Below, piece by piece: positions 49,316 through 59,214 of a stretch of 64,000 bases of DNA. The DNA is from Corythoichthys intestinalis. Its lineage: Eukaryota; Chordata; Actinopteri; Syngnathiformes; Syngnathidae. The notes under the pieces were generated by a model. The model did no database searches and had not been told where the DNA came from. It saw only the letters and a list, made by a program, of their open reading frames with translations. The first letter of the stretch is position 1. Every line of letters begins with the position of its first letter. Both the position numbers and the translations under genes were made by a program. The stretch is taken from contig NC_080409.1 in NCBI RefSeq assembly GCF_030265065.1, positions 30,080,501 to 30,144,500 of the forward strand, written 5' to 3'.

Positions 49316-49949
49316 TATGAGGGGCCGTACAAGACATTTTTCATTCTGGCCCTCTCACACACATACATTCTCCTTTCACATACATATATATTCACTCTCA
49401 CACACATACATTCTCCTCTCACATGCATACATTCTCCTTTCACATCCATACATATTTACTTTCACATTCATACATTTTTACTTTCACATTCATACATTTT
49501 CACTCTCACATTCATACATTTTCACTCTCACATTCATACATTTTCACTCTCACACTCATACATTTTCACTCTCACATTCATACATTTTTACTTTCACATT
49601 TATACATTTTCACTCTTATATTCATACATTTTTACTTTCACATTTATACATTTTCACTCTCACATTCATACATTTTTACTTTCACATTTATATATTTTTA
49701 CTTTCACGTTTATATATTTTCTCTCTCACGTTCATACATTTTCACTCTTATATTCATACATGTTTACTCTCACATTCACACATTTTTAGTCTGTGAAATG
49801 TATGTTTGTATAAATAAAATATATGTGTATAAGAGTGAATATATATATGTATGTGAGGAAAGTATGTATGAACGTGAGAGGAGAATGTATGTATGTATGA
49901 GTGAAAGTATAGTGAAAACGGAAGGAGTCTAGTTGAAACGGAAGGCAGC

Positions 49950-49993
49950 TCTGATTGGCTAGCTCTGACTGGTAAGCTCTGATTGGCTGAGAA
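49950..49993 (+). promoter_or_regulatory. Paired inverted CCAAT boxes before the element K ORF
   Basis: CTCTGATTGGCTAG at about 49951-49964 and CTCTGATTGGCTGAG at about 49977-49991 each contain ATTGG, an inverted CCAAT box. They lie about 60-80 bp before the ORF start at 50038. The promoter role is inferred. Confidence 0.4.
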
Positions 49994-50037
49994 CCTGACG
50001 CGGGTTACTGTTCATAAAATAACAACTAAGGGTCAGC

Positions 50038-50277
50038 ATGGAAGAGGACGCACAATCACTTCGGCAAGCAGTTGGACTTTTGCAAAACATTTTGTCGACC
50101 CCAGAAACTGTAACTTCTTTGGCTTCCTGTTTCGAGCAGCGGCAAAGGACACAATCAACTGCACCCAACAGTGCTAATTATGACGCAGTTGAAAGTGAAA
50201 TGAGAGACATTTTTAGACCGAGCAACTCTCGAACCTCTTCAACTGTCCAAGCGAGAGCTAATATGACCCGCTCGTAA
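50038..50277 (+). CDS. Hypothetical 79-codon ORF in element K core
   Basis: ATG in a fair context (GTCAGCATGG) opens MEEDAQSLRQAVGLLQNILS, TPETVTSLASCFEQRQRTQS, ending ARANMTRS and a stop. The first half is predicted helical (leucine-spaced) and the second is Ser/Thr/Arg-rich and polar. There is no signal peptide or membrane segment. I recall similar beginnings (acidic start, QxLLxNIL, then EEEMxxxFRPxxxR) in uncharacterised fish proteins annotated as G2E3-like HECT ligases that travel with transposons. If so, this is only the N-terminal piece of a longer gene. That is from memory and unproven. Confidence 0.4.
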   Translation: MEEDAQSLRQAVGLLQNILSTPETVTSLASCFEQRQRTQSTAPNSANYDAVESEMRDIFRPSNSRTSSTVQARANMTRS

Positions 50278-50479
50278 ACTACTGCGGTCAAGCCACCCTC
50301 CACTCGTAAAAACGAAGTCAAGCTAGCCGCCGCTCATTTGGATCATTGTTTGCATTGTGTGCATTACAGTAATGCAACGCGCTGGCTTCATAATGGAACG
50401 CGGTGGCTTCACAGCGCAAGTCCCCCGGAGGCTTCACAGCGCTAGTCCCTTTATTGAAAAAAATAAATATGAATAAATA

Positions 50480-51000
50480 AAAAACGGGAAGCCACCCAAG
50501 AACGGGTCCACTTGAGAGAGGCACTCGAGCACCCCGAGACCCAAACTAAAGTATTGTGATATAAAAAATAATTTAGGAATTCCGAGTAATACTACTTAGA
50601 AAATTGCTAGTTATTTCTGTCATTTACCCTTATTTCAAATATTAATTTAAAAATATCTGGCTGATATCCCGGGACGGATCCACTTCTGAGGTATACTAGA
50701 CGACCCCAAGACTCGAACTAAAGTACGCTGATAAAATTCTGATGTATCATTTCAAAATAAAAGTACTTTGAAAATTGCCCATTTTTGCTGTCATTTCGCC
50801 TGATTTAAAAAATTGATTTTAAAAAATCTGGCTGATATCCCGGGACGGTTCCACTTCTGGGGTATACTGGACGACCCCAAGACTCGAACTAAAGTACTCT
50901 GATAAAATTCAGATGTATCATTTCAAAATAAAAGTACTTTGAAAATTGCCTATTTTAGCTGTCATTTCGCCTGATTTCAAAAGTTGATTAAAAAAAATCT
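50480..51000 (+). repeat. Tandem ~170-bp repeats in element K core
   Basis: AATCTGGCTGATATCCCGGG recurs at about 50655 and 50825 and starts a third time at about 50995. Each is followed by CACTTCTG(A/G)GGTATACT and GACGACCCCAAGACTCGAAC. A diverged unit precedes at about 50480. Confidence 0.8.
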
Positions 51001-51684
51001 GGCTGATATCTTTCCTTACATACATATATATTCACTCTTATACACATATATTTTATTTATACAAACATACATTTCACAGACTAAAAATGTGTGAATGTGA
51101 GAGTAAACATATGAATGTAAGAGTGAAAATGTATGAACGTGAGAGAGAAAATATATAAACGTGAAAGTAAAAATGTATGAATGTGAGAGTGAAAATGTAT
51201 AAAATGTGAAAGTAAAAATGTATGAATATAAGAGTGAAAATGTATGAACGTGACAGAGAAAATGTATGAACATGAAAGTAAAAATGTATAAATGTGAAAG
51301 TAAAAATGTATGAATGTAAAAGTAAAAATGTATGAATGTGAAAGTAAAAATGTATAAATGTGAGAATGAAAATGTATAAATGTGAAAGTAAAAATGTATA
51401 AATGTGAAAGTAAAAATGTATGAATGTGAGAGTGAAAATGTATGAATGTGAAAGTAAAAATGTATGAATGTGAAAGTAAATATGTATGGATGTGAAAGGA
51501 GAATGTATGCATGTGAGAGTGAAAATGTATGAATGTGAAAGTAAATATGTATGGATGTGAAAGGAGAATGTATGCATGTGAGAGGAGAATGTATGTGTGT
51601 GAGAATGAATATATATGTATGTGAAAGGAGAATGTATGTGTGTGAGAGGGCCAGAATGAAAAATGTCTTGTACGGCCCCTCATA

Positions 51685-51889
51685 GCCAATAATTGTGACA
51701 CACATTATTTGATGTCAAATAATTATTTCTTCATGTGGGATTTTTTCCCCACTGAATAAATGCACTTGTATGGAAGGTTGGATTTGTCTCTTTTTTCCAT
51801 TAAGGTCCCATGTTATTTGAATTAAAAAAATTATTCCAAGCTAAAAAACACATCTTAACCAGGGGTGCCAATAATTATGAAGGGCACTG
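51685..51889. mobile_element. Tc1-like right-end remnant (CAGTGCCCTTCATAATTATT type)
   Basis: The terminus reads AATAATTATGAAGGGCACTG, followed by TA. Only the about 205-bp terminal region is present, with the related internal word GCCAATAATTGTGACACAC at its left edge, as in IR/DR-type Tc1 ends. Confidence 0.65.
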
Positions 51890-52731
51890 TATATAGAATA
51901 TATCCGTAAATTGCAGAAAGCGGAATCAAAATTTACTGAAAATGTCCAGAGAGAGAAAAATGTCATATCACTATCAAGATAGCTCAATTTATCACAATGG
52001 ATTTTTTTTCAATATAAATTTATTTATGTAAAACTAAATACAGTACTGAAATTCTACAATTTGCTACTTTAATTTCAACAAGTTGTCAGCCATAGACTTC
52101 AAAATTTATATGATATTATTATTATAATTTATATCATGAAGTCTATGTGTCAGCTTTCGACCCCTGAGCTAATGTTCCACCTAGTTCAATCTTGTGTCAA
52201 AGCTGAGAAGTGCAACAGAATGTAGGCTAAATTTAAACTTCTTGTGCATGACATGTTCATTGATTTTTAAAATTTTTTTAATCTGCTGCGGGCCAATAAA
52301 AACTGAGCCATGAGCCGCAGTTGGCTCGTAGGCCGTAGTTTGGACACCAATGATACTATAAAAGAACATTTTTTATGCAATATATACCTAAGGCATGGTG
52401 AATATAATTCTATTTAATTTTTTCAATCTTAATTTTCACTTCAAGATCAAACCATGTTCATGACGTTTTACGTCAATATTTGTTTTTCAAGTGATAGTTG
52501 TTTATCTGTATTTACTGTATGTACTGTATGTAAAGCATATTAAGATGTTATCATTGAGGCTATTCTTCTTATTCAAGGGAAAACTAAATATAGGCTACAT
52601 GTCACAAACACTGTGTTATTGTTATATTTTCCTTCTAACTAGAGTCGAGCAGTAATTTTTCTTGTTACGCAATTTGCTTTTTCCAATGTTCAATAAGCAC
52701 ATGCGACAGACTGTTGTTGATACTCATACAT

Positions 52732-52737
52732 TTTATT
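52732..52737 (-). terminator. Polyadenylation signal AATAAA after C4
   Basis: The same position relative to the stop codon as in the other units. Confidence 0.7.
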
Positions 52738-52769
52738 TCACAATGCTTCAACTTGACGATAACACTGTC

Positions 52770-53095
52770 TCAGCAGTGTGCCGGGTCCGGCAGGGTTTGC
52801 GTGACAGGGTTGTGTCCGTCCAGACTGGCCTCGCAGCTCACCGGCAGGGCTTTGCTCCACTGGTCCGCAGAGAGGATCAAGGTGCTGGTCCAGCGGTAAA
52901 GACCGTCCCCTCCTGCCTCTTCTGGGAGGCTGTGCGACACCCCCGAGGCACTGGAGGCGCCGCCTACCTTCCAGCCCAGGGTCCAGGTTGAGGGGAAGCC
53001 CCCGCTTGCCACGCAGGCGGCTGTGGCACTGCCCGACTGAAGCTGCTCTCTTGAGGGGGGGAAGACAGTCAGCGTGGGCCGACGCACCTCACCCG
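52770..53095 (-). CDS. IgL constant-region exon C4
   Basis: It has the same acceptor, phase and length as the other C exons. The protein equals C3 except for QLQSG (as in C1/C2) and carries SADQW, SLDGHN and a DPAHC end. Two Ig-fold cysteines, the core Trp and the terminal Cys are intact. It is expressed from J4, 1.4 kb upstream on the minus strand. It is the last C of the array. Confidence 0.95.
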
Positions 53096-54492
53096 CTGTG
53101 TGGACAGGACAGGATCAGGACAAGAACGCAACACGATGATTAAAAAATGATGCCAAAAAAATGAAAGACATTTCTGTGTCCATGTCCATGACGTATGGAA
53201 GCCCTAAACACATTGCCACATATAAACACTGTTTTACAATAAAGCTACTATATGTTCTTAAGGTCTTTTTTTATTCAATTATTGTTATGGGCCATTACAT
53301 CTGCCAACTATGGCTACGACGATTAATCATCTAATCCACAACTATATTGATAGTCGATATGTTTCGAGATTGTTCAACATTGCAAAATTTTCGAAATCCT
53401 CATTTTTGAGCTTACAAAAAGGCAAATCGTTCGCTCGCTTCCAGCCTCTTTCAGTTAAATTGAACATCGATTGCCGTCAATGGCGGCCAAAGAGTTCAGC
53501 TACAGTATGTGAGGTCACAAGATATTTATAAAAAAAAAGCAAAACAAAAATTATTAAGTAATTCCCCAAGAGCAAAATACACACGAACCACACTTATTTA
53601 AATTTATGACTGAATTCTTCTTCATTTTTATTAATGTATTACAATTTGTTTGAAATTTATTTTTGGGAAGTTTTATATTTTTTTATTGATTTGATTTAGA
53701 ATGATTTATATTGATTTTTTTTTTTTTATTACTTGTGGCAATTCTTTAGTTTGCAGGGTTTTTAAAAAAAAAAATTTACTATTTTTGTTTCCCAAAATGG
53801 GTTCAATCATCTTTCAATTAATTCATTCATTTAATTTTAAATTATTTATATCAAATTTTTAATGGCCTTCGCAAAAGACGTGAGGCAACACTAACACTAC
53901 AATTGGATGTCAAATGGGCCCTACAAAATATTGTCCCACAGACTATAATTGGTCCCAGGTTGAGGTCATTGGTTGAGACCCGTCGTATATGAATGTACAG
54001 TAATAAAACCATTTAAGAAAAAAAAAATTACATAATTCGTGCATGAAATATTTAATCATGGCAGCCCTAGTTTCACTGCCTTTGACGGCAACAGATGCCC
54101 AATCATTTTTTACTATTGATCGCTCCCAGTCAAAATGGATTGGGCGTCTGTTGCTGTTAATGGCAGGCAATGAGTTAAATATTTATATGGCTTAGCAGAC
54201 ATAATGACACTTCGAAGGAAACCATTACTACAATGTGGTCACTAACTAACTAACTAACTAAAGATGAGTTTGACACTCCTGATCTAGAAATAAATGTGTT
54301 CAATGTGTTCAATTAATTCAGTTCAGTTCTCTAAAATAAGAGCGCGGATGTATTAGGCTGATCATTTTGAATGGTATGAATTGGTTGACAAACCTGGATG
54401 TTTTTGAATGTCAAAAAAGTGGATGGAAAAATCTAATTTTTAGTACAAAACAACATGATAAGACAAAAACTAATCAAATGTTGGTTACTTAC

Positions 54493-54530
54493 AGCCGAGG
54501 ATGAGTTTGGTTCCTCCGCCGAAACTTAAC
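54493..54530 (-). CDS. IgL J segment J4
   Basis: The 38 nt encode LSFGGGTKLILG plus one base before GTAAGTAAC. Leu at the first codon distinguishes it from the other J segments. Confidence 0.95.
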
Positions 54531-54569
54531 CACGGTGATGCAAAGCGGTGAGATGGCAGTACAAAAACC
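54531..54569 (-). other. J4 recombination signal, 23-bp spacer
   Basis: Nonamer GGTTTTTGT (consensus), a 23-bp spacer, heptamer CACCGTG (one change from consensus). Confidence 0.93.
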
Positions 54570-54825
54570 TCGTCAACTGTTCATCGGCGACGTTCCGCGG
54601 ACGGTTTCTCTCCATTGATATGTGTAAAGTCATTTGAGGGTCTTGTGGGACTAGTCACCACTGAATACGGATGTTCCAAGTGTCCAGGTGTCCACTATAT
54701 GCCTATTTTTTGCGAAATACAGAAAGACCAATAGCCTTAGATTGATGTGAAGGGGTCCAAAAAGTCCCAAAAAACAGGAAGCGGTAGCCTCTCACTTTCA
54801 TAAAGGCAGGTGCGCCTTCAGCTTT

Positions 54826-54833
54826 ATTTGCAT
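54826..54833 (+). promoter_or_regulatory. Ig octamer ATTTGCAT of V5
   Basis: A perfect octamer 86 bp before the V5 start codon. Confidence 0.9.
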
Positions 54834-54918
54834 GAGGTACTGCGCTTGGCCGCTCCGTTGCTTCTTCATAAGTCTGTACGACCACCTACACACAAAGTCC
54901 ACTTGCATCCGAATCAGA

Positions 54919-55369
54919 ATGTGGTCGGCTGCATTTGTGCTCGTCCTTTGGACTCTGCTGATCCCAGGTGAGACTTTTAAATGTCACTGTAAGGATGTAG
55001 GAGAAAATCAACAAACTGCCAGTTTTTTGCTGACTTCACCACTATACTTTGTGTCGTTTCTTTCAGGATTGTTCGGTGAGTCTTTCCTGAGGCAGACAGA
55101 CAGATTTAAGTCCGTCTCTCTCGGAGGGACGGTCACCATCAGCGCCAAGGGGAGTTCAGACATTGGTAGCACTCTCAGTTGGTACCAAGTAAAACCTGGG
55201 CAGCCTCCAAAACTGCTCATCTACGGTGCAGATGCTCTCTTCTCTGGAGTGCCTTCTCGATTCAGAGGCCAACGATCCGGCTCCGACTACACTCTGACCA
55301 TCAGTGGTGTCCAGGCCGAAGACGTGGCCGATTACTACTGTTTTGGCAATCATGGCGGCGGAGTGTTCA
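54919..55369 (+). CDS. IgL V segment V5 (leader 54919-54967, V exon 55067-55369)
   Basis: The leader [16 protein letters not shown] is followed by GTGAGA and the V exon opens after TTTCAG. It encodes [20 protein letters not shown] (Ala at the first-cysteine position, Ser before it), [20 protein letters not shown] and [18 protein letters not shown]. It has an open frame, consensus signal and conserved Trp and second Cys. Similarity to the other units stops about 0.1 kb after its recombination signal, so it closes the array. J4 lies 0.39 kb to the left on the opposite strand. Confidence 0.95.
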
Positions 55370-55397
55370 CACAGTGATTCAGAGGCGTACAAAAACC
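55370..55397 (+). other. V5 recombination signal, 12-bp spacer
   Basis: Heptamer CACAGTG, a 12-bp spacer, nonamer ACAAAAACC: full consensus. Confidence 0.96.
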
Positions 55398-55615
55398 TCT
55401 GACTTTGAGAGAAGTGAAACTGGTCTATGAGAAGGTGGCAGGAGCAGAAGACACTGAATGATAAGCATGAATGATCAGCAAGCAGAACAAGTGTCAAATT
55501 AGTAAATCATTTAAGCAGACAGATTACTGGAATATTTAGTAAATACAAAGCATATTTTTTGGACTATTAGACACACCATCAATGAACAAGTTGATTTTCA
55601 AACGGAAGTTGCATC

Positions 55616-55665
55616 TGATTACACTGTAAGGGCCATTAGTGATTACACTGTAAGGGCCATTAGTG
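55616..55665. repeat. Two-copy 24-bp tandem repeat
   Basis: GATTACACTGTAAGGGCCAT with TAGT occurs twice in a row. Confidence 0.8.
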
Positions 55666-55928
55666 CATTACTACACTGCATTTGTCATTTGTTCTTTTTT
55701 TTTTTTTTTTAACCCTTTGTAGGGCAAGTGACTATTTTTACAAATTGAAAAAAAATATATAGACCATAGCATAGACTCATAAAAACCTGTCGTCCACATG
55801 CATTGACAGCCAAATCTGGGCCATGTCGGCAATTGTATTGATGTGGTATAGTACAAGTGTGGCCTAAATGACCCCCCCCCCCCCCCCATCCTCATTTTTA
55901 AGAATTTATTCATCATTATATTAACATA

Positions 55929-57351
55929 CTGTGGTGCAAATAAGTATTTAGTCAACCACAAATTGTGCAAGTTCTCCCACTTGAAAATATTAGAGAGGCC
56001 TGTAATTGTCAACATGGGTAAACCTCAACCATGAGAGACAGACTGGAAAAAAAAAAACAGAAAATCACATTGTTTGGTTTTTAAAGAATCCTGGTGGAAA
56101 ATAAGTATTTGGTCAATACCAAATGTTCATCTCAATACTTTGTTATGCACCCTTTGTTGGCAATAACGGAGGCCAAACGTTTTCTGTAACTCTTCACAAG
56201 CTTTTCACACACTGGATCTGGAGACTGGCCAGGCCACTCCAGGACCTTGAAATGCTTCATACGAAGCCTCTCCTTTGTTGCCCTGGCTGTGTGTTGGGGA
56301 TCATTGTCATGCTGAAAGACCCAGCCACCTCTCATCTTCAATGCCCTTGCTGATGGAAGATTTTCACTCAAAATATCTCGATACATGGCCGCATTCATTC
56401 TTTCATTTACACAGATCAGTCGTCCTGGTCCCTTTGCAGAAAAACAACCCCAAAGCATGATATTTCCACCCCCATGCTTCACAGTGGGTATGGTGTTCTT
56501 CAGATGCAATTCAGTATTCTTTCTCCTACAAACACGAGAATCTGTGTTTCTTCCCAAAAGTTCTATTTTGGTTTTATCTGACCATAACACATTCTCCCAG
56601 TCCTCTTCTGGATCATCCAAATGCTCTCTAGTGAAGCGCAGACGAGCCTGGACGTGTACTTTCTTCAGCAGGGGGACACGTCTGGCAGTGCAGGATTTGA
56701 GTCCCTGTCGGCGCATTGTGTTACTGATAGTAGCCTTTGTTACTGTGGTCCCAGCTCTCTGTAGGTCATTCACTAGGTCCCCCCGTGTGGTTCTGGGATT
56801 TTTGCTCACCGTTCTTGTTATCATTTTGACGCCACGGGGTGAGATCTTGCATGGAGCCCCAGCTCAAGGGAGATTATCAGTTCTAATAATTGCTCCCACA
56901 GTTGATTTCTTTACACCAAGCGTTTTACCTATTGCAGATTCAGTCTTCCCAGCCTAGTGCAGGTCTACAATTTTGTCTCTGGTGTCCTTCGACAGCTCTT
57001 TGGTCTTGGGCATAGTGAAGTTTGGAGTGTGACTGACTGATATTGTGGACAGGTGTCTTTTATACCGATAATGAGTTAAAACAGGTGCCATTAATACAGG
57101 TAACGAGTGGAGCCTCGTTAGACCTCGTTGACAGCCAGAAATCTTGCTTGTTTGTAGGAGACCAAATACTTATTTTCTACTTTAATTTGGAAATAAATTC
57201 TTAAAAAATCAAACTGATTTTCAGGACTTTTTTTCCACATTCTGTCTCTCATGGTTGAGGTTTACCCATGTTGACAATTACAGGCCTCTTTAATCTTTTC
57301 AAGTAGAACTTGCACAATTGGTGGTTGAGTAAATACTTATTTGCCCCACTG
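55929..57351 (-). mobile_element. Tc1-like transposon copy D, internally deleted
   Basis: The ends CTGTGGTGCAAATAAGTATT and AATACTTATTTGCCCCACTG are TA-flanked. The minus-strand frame at 56132-56824 is open for 230 codons, from [20 protein letters not shown] through [15 protein letters not shown] and [18 protein letters not shown] to VANKG-type C-terminal wording. A deletion removes the [11 protein letters not shown] block with the catalytic Glu, and the N-terminal HTH lies in another frame. It is non-functional despite the long frame. Confidence 0.88.
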
Positions 57352-58360
57352 TACATGTTTTATGAATAATTATAAGTCAATCAAATGTTAATTCAAAATA
57401 AAAACAGATATATACTCTGGTTTTATCCCCAAATAACACTGTTGATCAGTGTTGTTTTCGTCAGCAATGACGATCACGAAAATATTTAGTCGACGAACAA
57501 GTTTTTCATGACAATGACGTCACGATGTCAAGCTAAGAATATGGTTTTGGAGACTAGAACATAACGAGATAAATGCCAGTTTTCGTCTGATGAGACGAAA
57601 ATGTGACAGTATTTTTATACTGTACGTGGAGTACGTCAGCTTGTGTCATAGCAGTGTTTAGGTCGTGTCACTCATAAGAGATGTGCTGCGTCTCTCTCAC
57701 CTAAGTTTAGGATGTGTCTAAAGCTAGGCTGTGCTCCATCTTGCTTGTCTGGAAACACGGTAAGAATTGTTTTCCTATCTTGGCAAAAGAGAATATGCAA
57801 TGCAGCTTTAGCCTTTAAAGGTGTGTGCTTAATGATCACTAGATGCTAAATGTAACTCCTAGCGTGAGCGTAGCATTCATGTTAGCATTAGCTTCAGAAT
57901 GGTGAGCATCCTCTTAAAACACTGGTCAGTCTAAAGCAGAGCCGTTGGCTTCTCTGGTCAGAAATTGTATTTACCTAATAGCACACTTCAGCTGTTTTGT
58001 TTGGTAAATGAGCAATTACTGGGAAATACTGATTGTTTGCAACTCCTGGCAAGACTCTAAGAATAGCACTATAGTTTGTGACTTCCAGGTGGGTTTAATT
58101 GAAAATGATGTACGCTACAATATGTGCTCGTCTGTCAATGTTCATTGGAAAATGTTGGAAACTTTTATTTATTTTTGGACTACAACTTTTGAATTTTACA
58201 GATGAAAACATTTTGAGAAACTACGGACTAAAACTAGACGGAATTTGGATGAGATTTTGTCAACTAAAATTAGATTAAGAAAAAATATTTTCAAATGACT
58301 AAAATATGACTAAGACTAATATGTATTTTGTCCCAAAAACTAAGACTAAAACATAAATTA

Positions 58361-59214
58361 CCGTAATTTTTGGACTATACACCTGACTATAAGCCGCCAC
58401 CTACCAAATTTGCCATGAAAACGGCATTTGTTCATAGATAAACTGCACCGGAGTATAAGCCGCAGCTGTCCTCACTGTATTATGGGATGTTTACGCCAAA
58501 AGATATTAACCGGTAAACCTTTATTTGATAGCAACATCATAAGACCAAATGAACCACCATAAAGCTTTGAACTGATTGGCTGCAAAGCTTCATTGTTTCA
58601 AGAAGCCTCATTTGGCCTTCACTGCTCCCTTAAGGGAGACAGTCAACCTCTGCTGCCACCTGCTGTCAACACTGTTGTCACCCAACATGCCTCCTAGCAT
58701 GCATTGCAGCACTACGGATGTAAATAACAGTCAAAATTCATGCTCTGTGCGAATTATTTCTTCAGTTACTGTTCCAGTTGTTTCATTAATTGCTAGTTAT
58801 GGTATTTGGTAACATTTTATTTTACAGTGGCGCCATAAGACTGACATAAGACCATCCATTGACTATGGACCATCATACTTGACATGACATTACAGTGCCA
58901 TGAGCATTAATCAATGCTTATGACAGATGTCATTTTGTGCCATCCGACGAATTATCTCACTTTTGAATGGATGTAAAAGATAAGAGCTGGACATAAATGA
59001 AGTTAGTGAAATAATTTGCCAGATAACACTTAATGACATCTGTCATAAGCATACATTAATGCATGTCATGTCATAATTATGACGATCTTATGGCAGTCTT
59101 ATGACGCTGCTGTCAAATTGTTACCTATTAACCCAAATAAATCCCACTGGACTATATGTCATGGGATTCAAAATGAGGGGAAAAGGGTAGCGGCTTATAG
59201 TCCGAAAATTACGG
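58361..59214. mobile_element. MITE (TIR CCGTAATTTTTGGACTATA) inserted in the hAT-like element
   Basis: The left end CCGTAATTTTTGGACTATAC and the right end CTTATAGTCCGAAAATTACGG are inverted and flanked by TA. A sub-terminal ATAAGCCGC word follows the left end and is complementary to GCGGCTTAT at the right end. The empty site is visible in the related copy near 13790 (AAATTAAAAGGGCTG). Confidence 0.85.
58807..59126. mobile_element. Inner MITE (TIR GGTAACATTTTATTT type)
   Basis: The left end GGTAACATTTTATTTTACAG with CCATAAGAC, and the right end GTCTTATGACGCTG with CAAATTGTTACC, are inverted. ATGACATCTGTCATAAGC wording inside is shared with the elements at 61919-62253 and 62383-62486. It is the third nesting level. 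Confidence 0.7.

Larger units (their letters stand above)
49318..51682. mobile_element. Unclassified TA-flanked element K with long inverted minisatellite arms
   Basis: The ends TGAGGGGCCGTACAAGACAT and ATGTCTTGTACGGCCCCTCA are exactly inverted and flanked by TA (49316-49317, 51683-51684). Inward, both arms are made of a 22-bp minisatellite (unit TTCATACATTTTCACTCTCACA with T/A variants), plus strand in the left arm (to 49862) and complementary in the right (from 51013). The arms are about 0.55 and 0.67 kb. The 1.15 kb core holds a promoter-like CCAAT pair, a 79-codon ORF and tandem 170-bp repeats. No transposase is recognised, so it is probably non-autonomous. It is absent from the other IgL units. 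Confidence 0.75.
46892..54776. repeat. IgL tandem unit 4 (V4 - C4 - J4)
   Basis: It is 7.9 kb long. About 3.4 kb of it is the block 48425-51889 (AT microsatellite, hAT remnant, the inverted-minisatellite element and a Tc1 end), placed where unit 3 carries its own insertions. Confidence 0.85.

Noticed and set aside
49358-49862. CRISPR-like array
   Set aside because: Units are contiguous without unique spacers and the genome is eukaryotic; it is a minisatellite.
49317-51705. Long His/Phe/Ser/Thr repeat ORFs (159-229 codons) on both strands
   Set aside because: They are translations of the 22-bp minisatellite (22 bp shifts frame every unit, so several frames stay open). No start context or other gene features; not proteins.
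55480-55920. Search for further Ig segments right of V5
   Set aside because: Unit homology ends about 0.1 kb past the V5 signal and no J, C or V motifs follow.
56385-56957. 190-codon plus-strand ORF in Tc1 copy D (also 747-1181 and 29550-29768 type frames)
   Set aside because: Antisense frames of the transposase; the transposase motifs are on the other strand.
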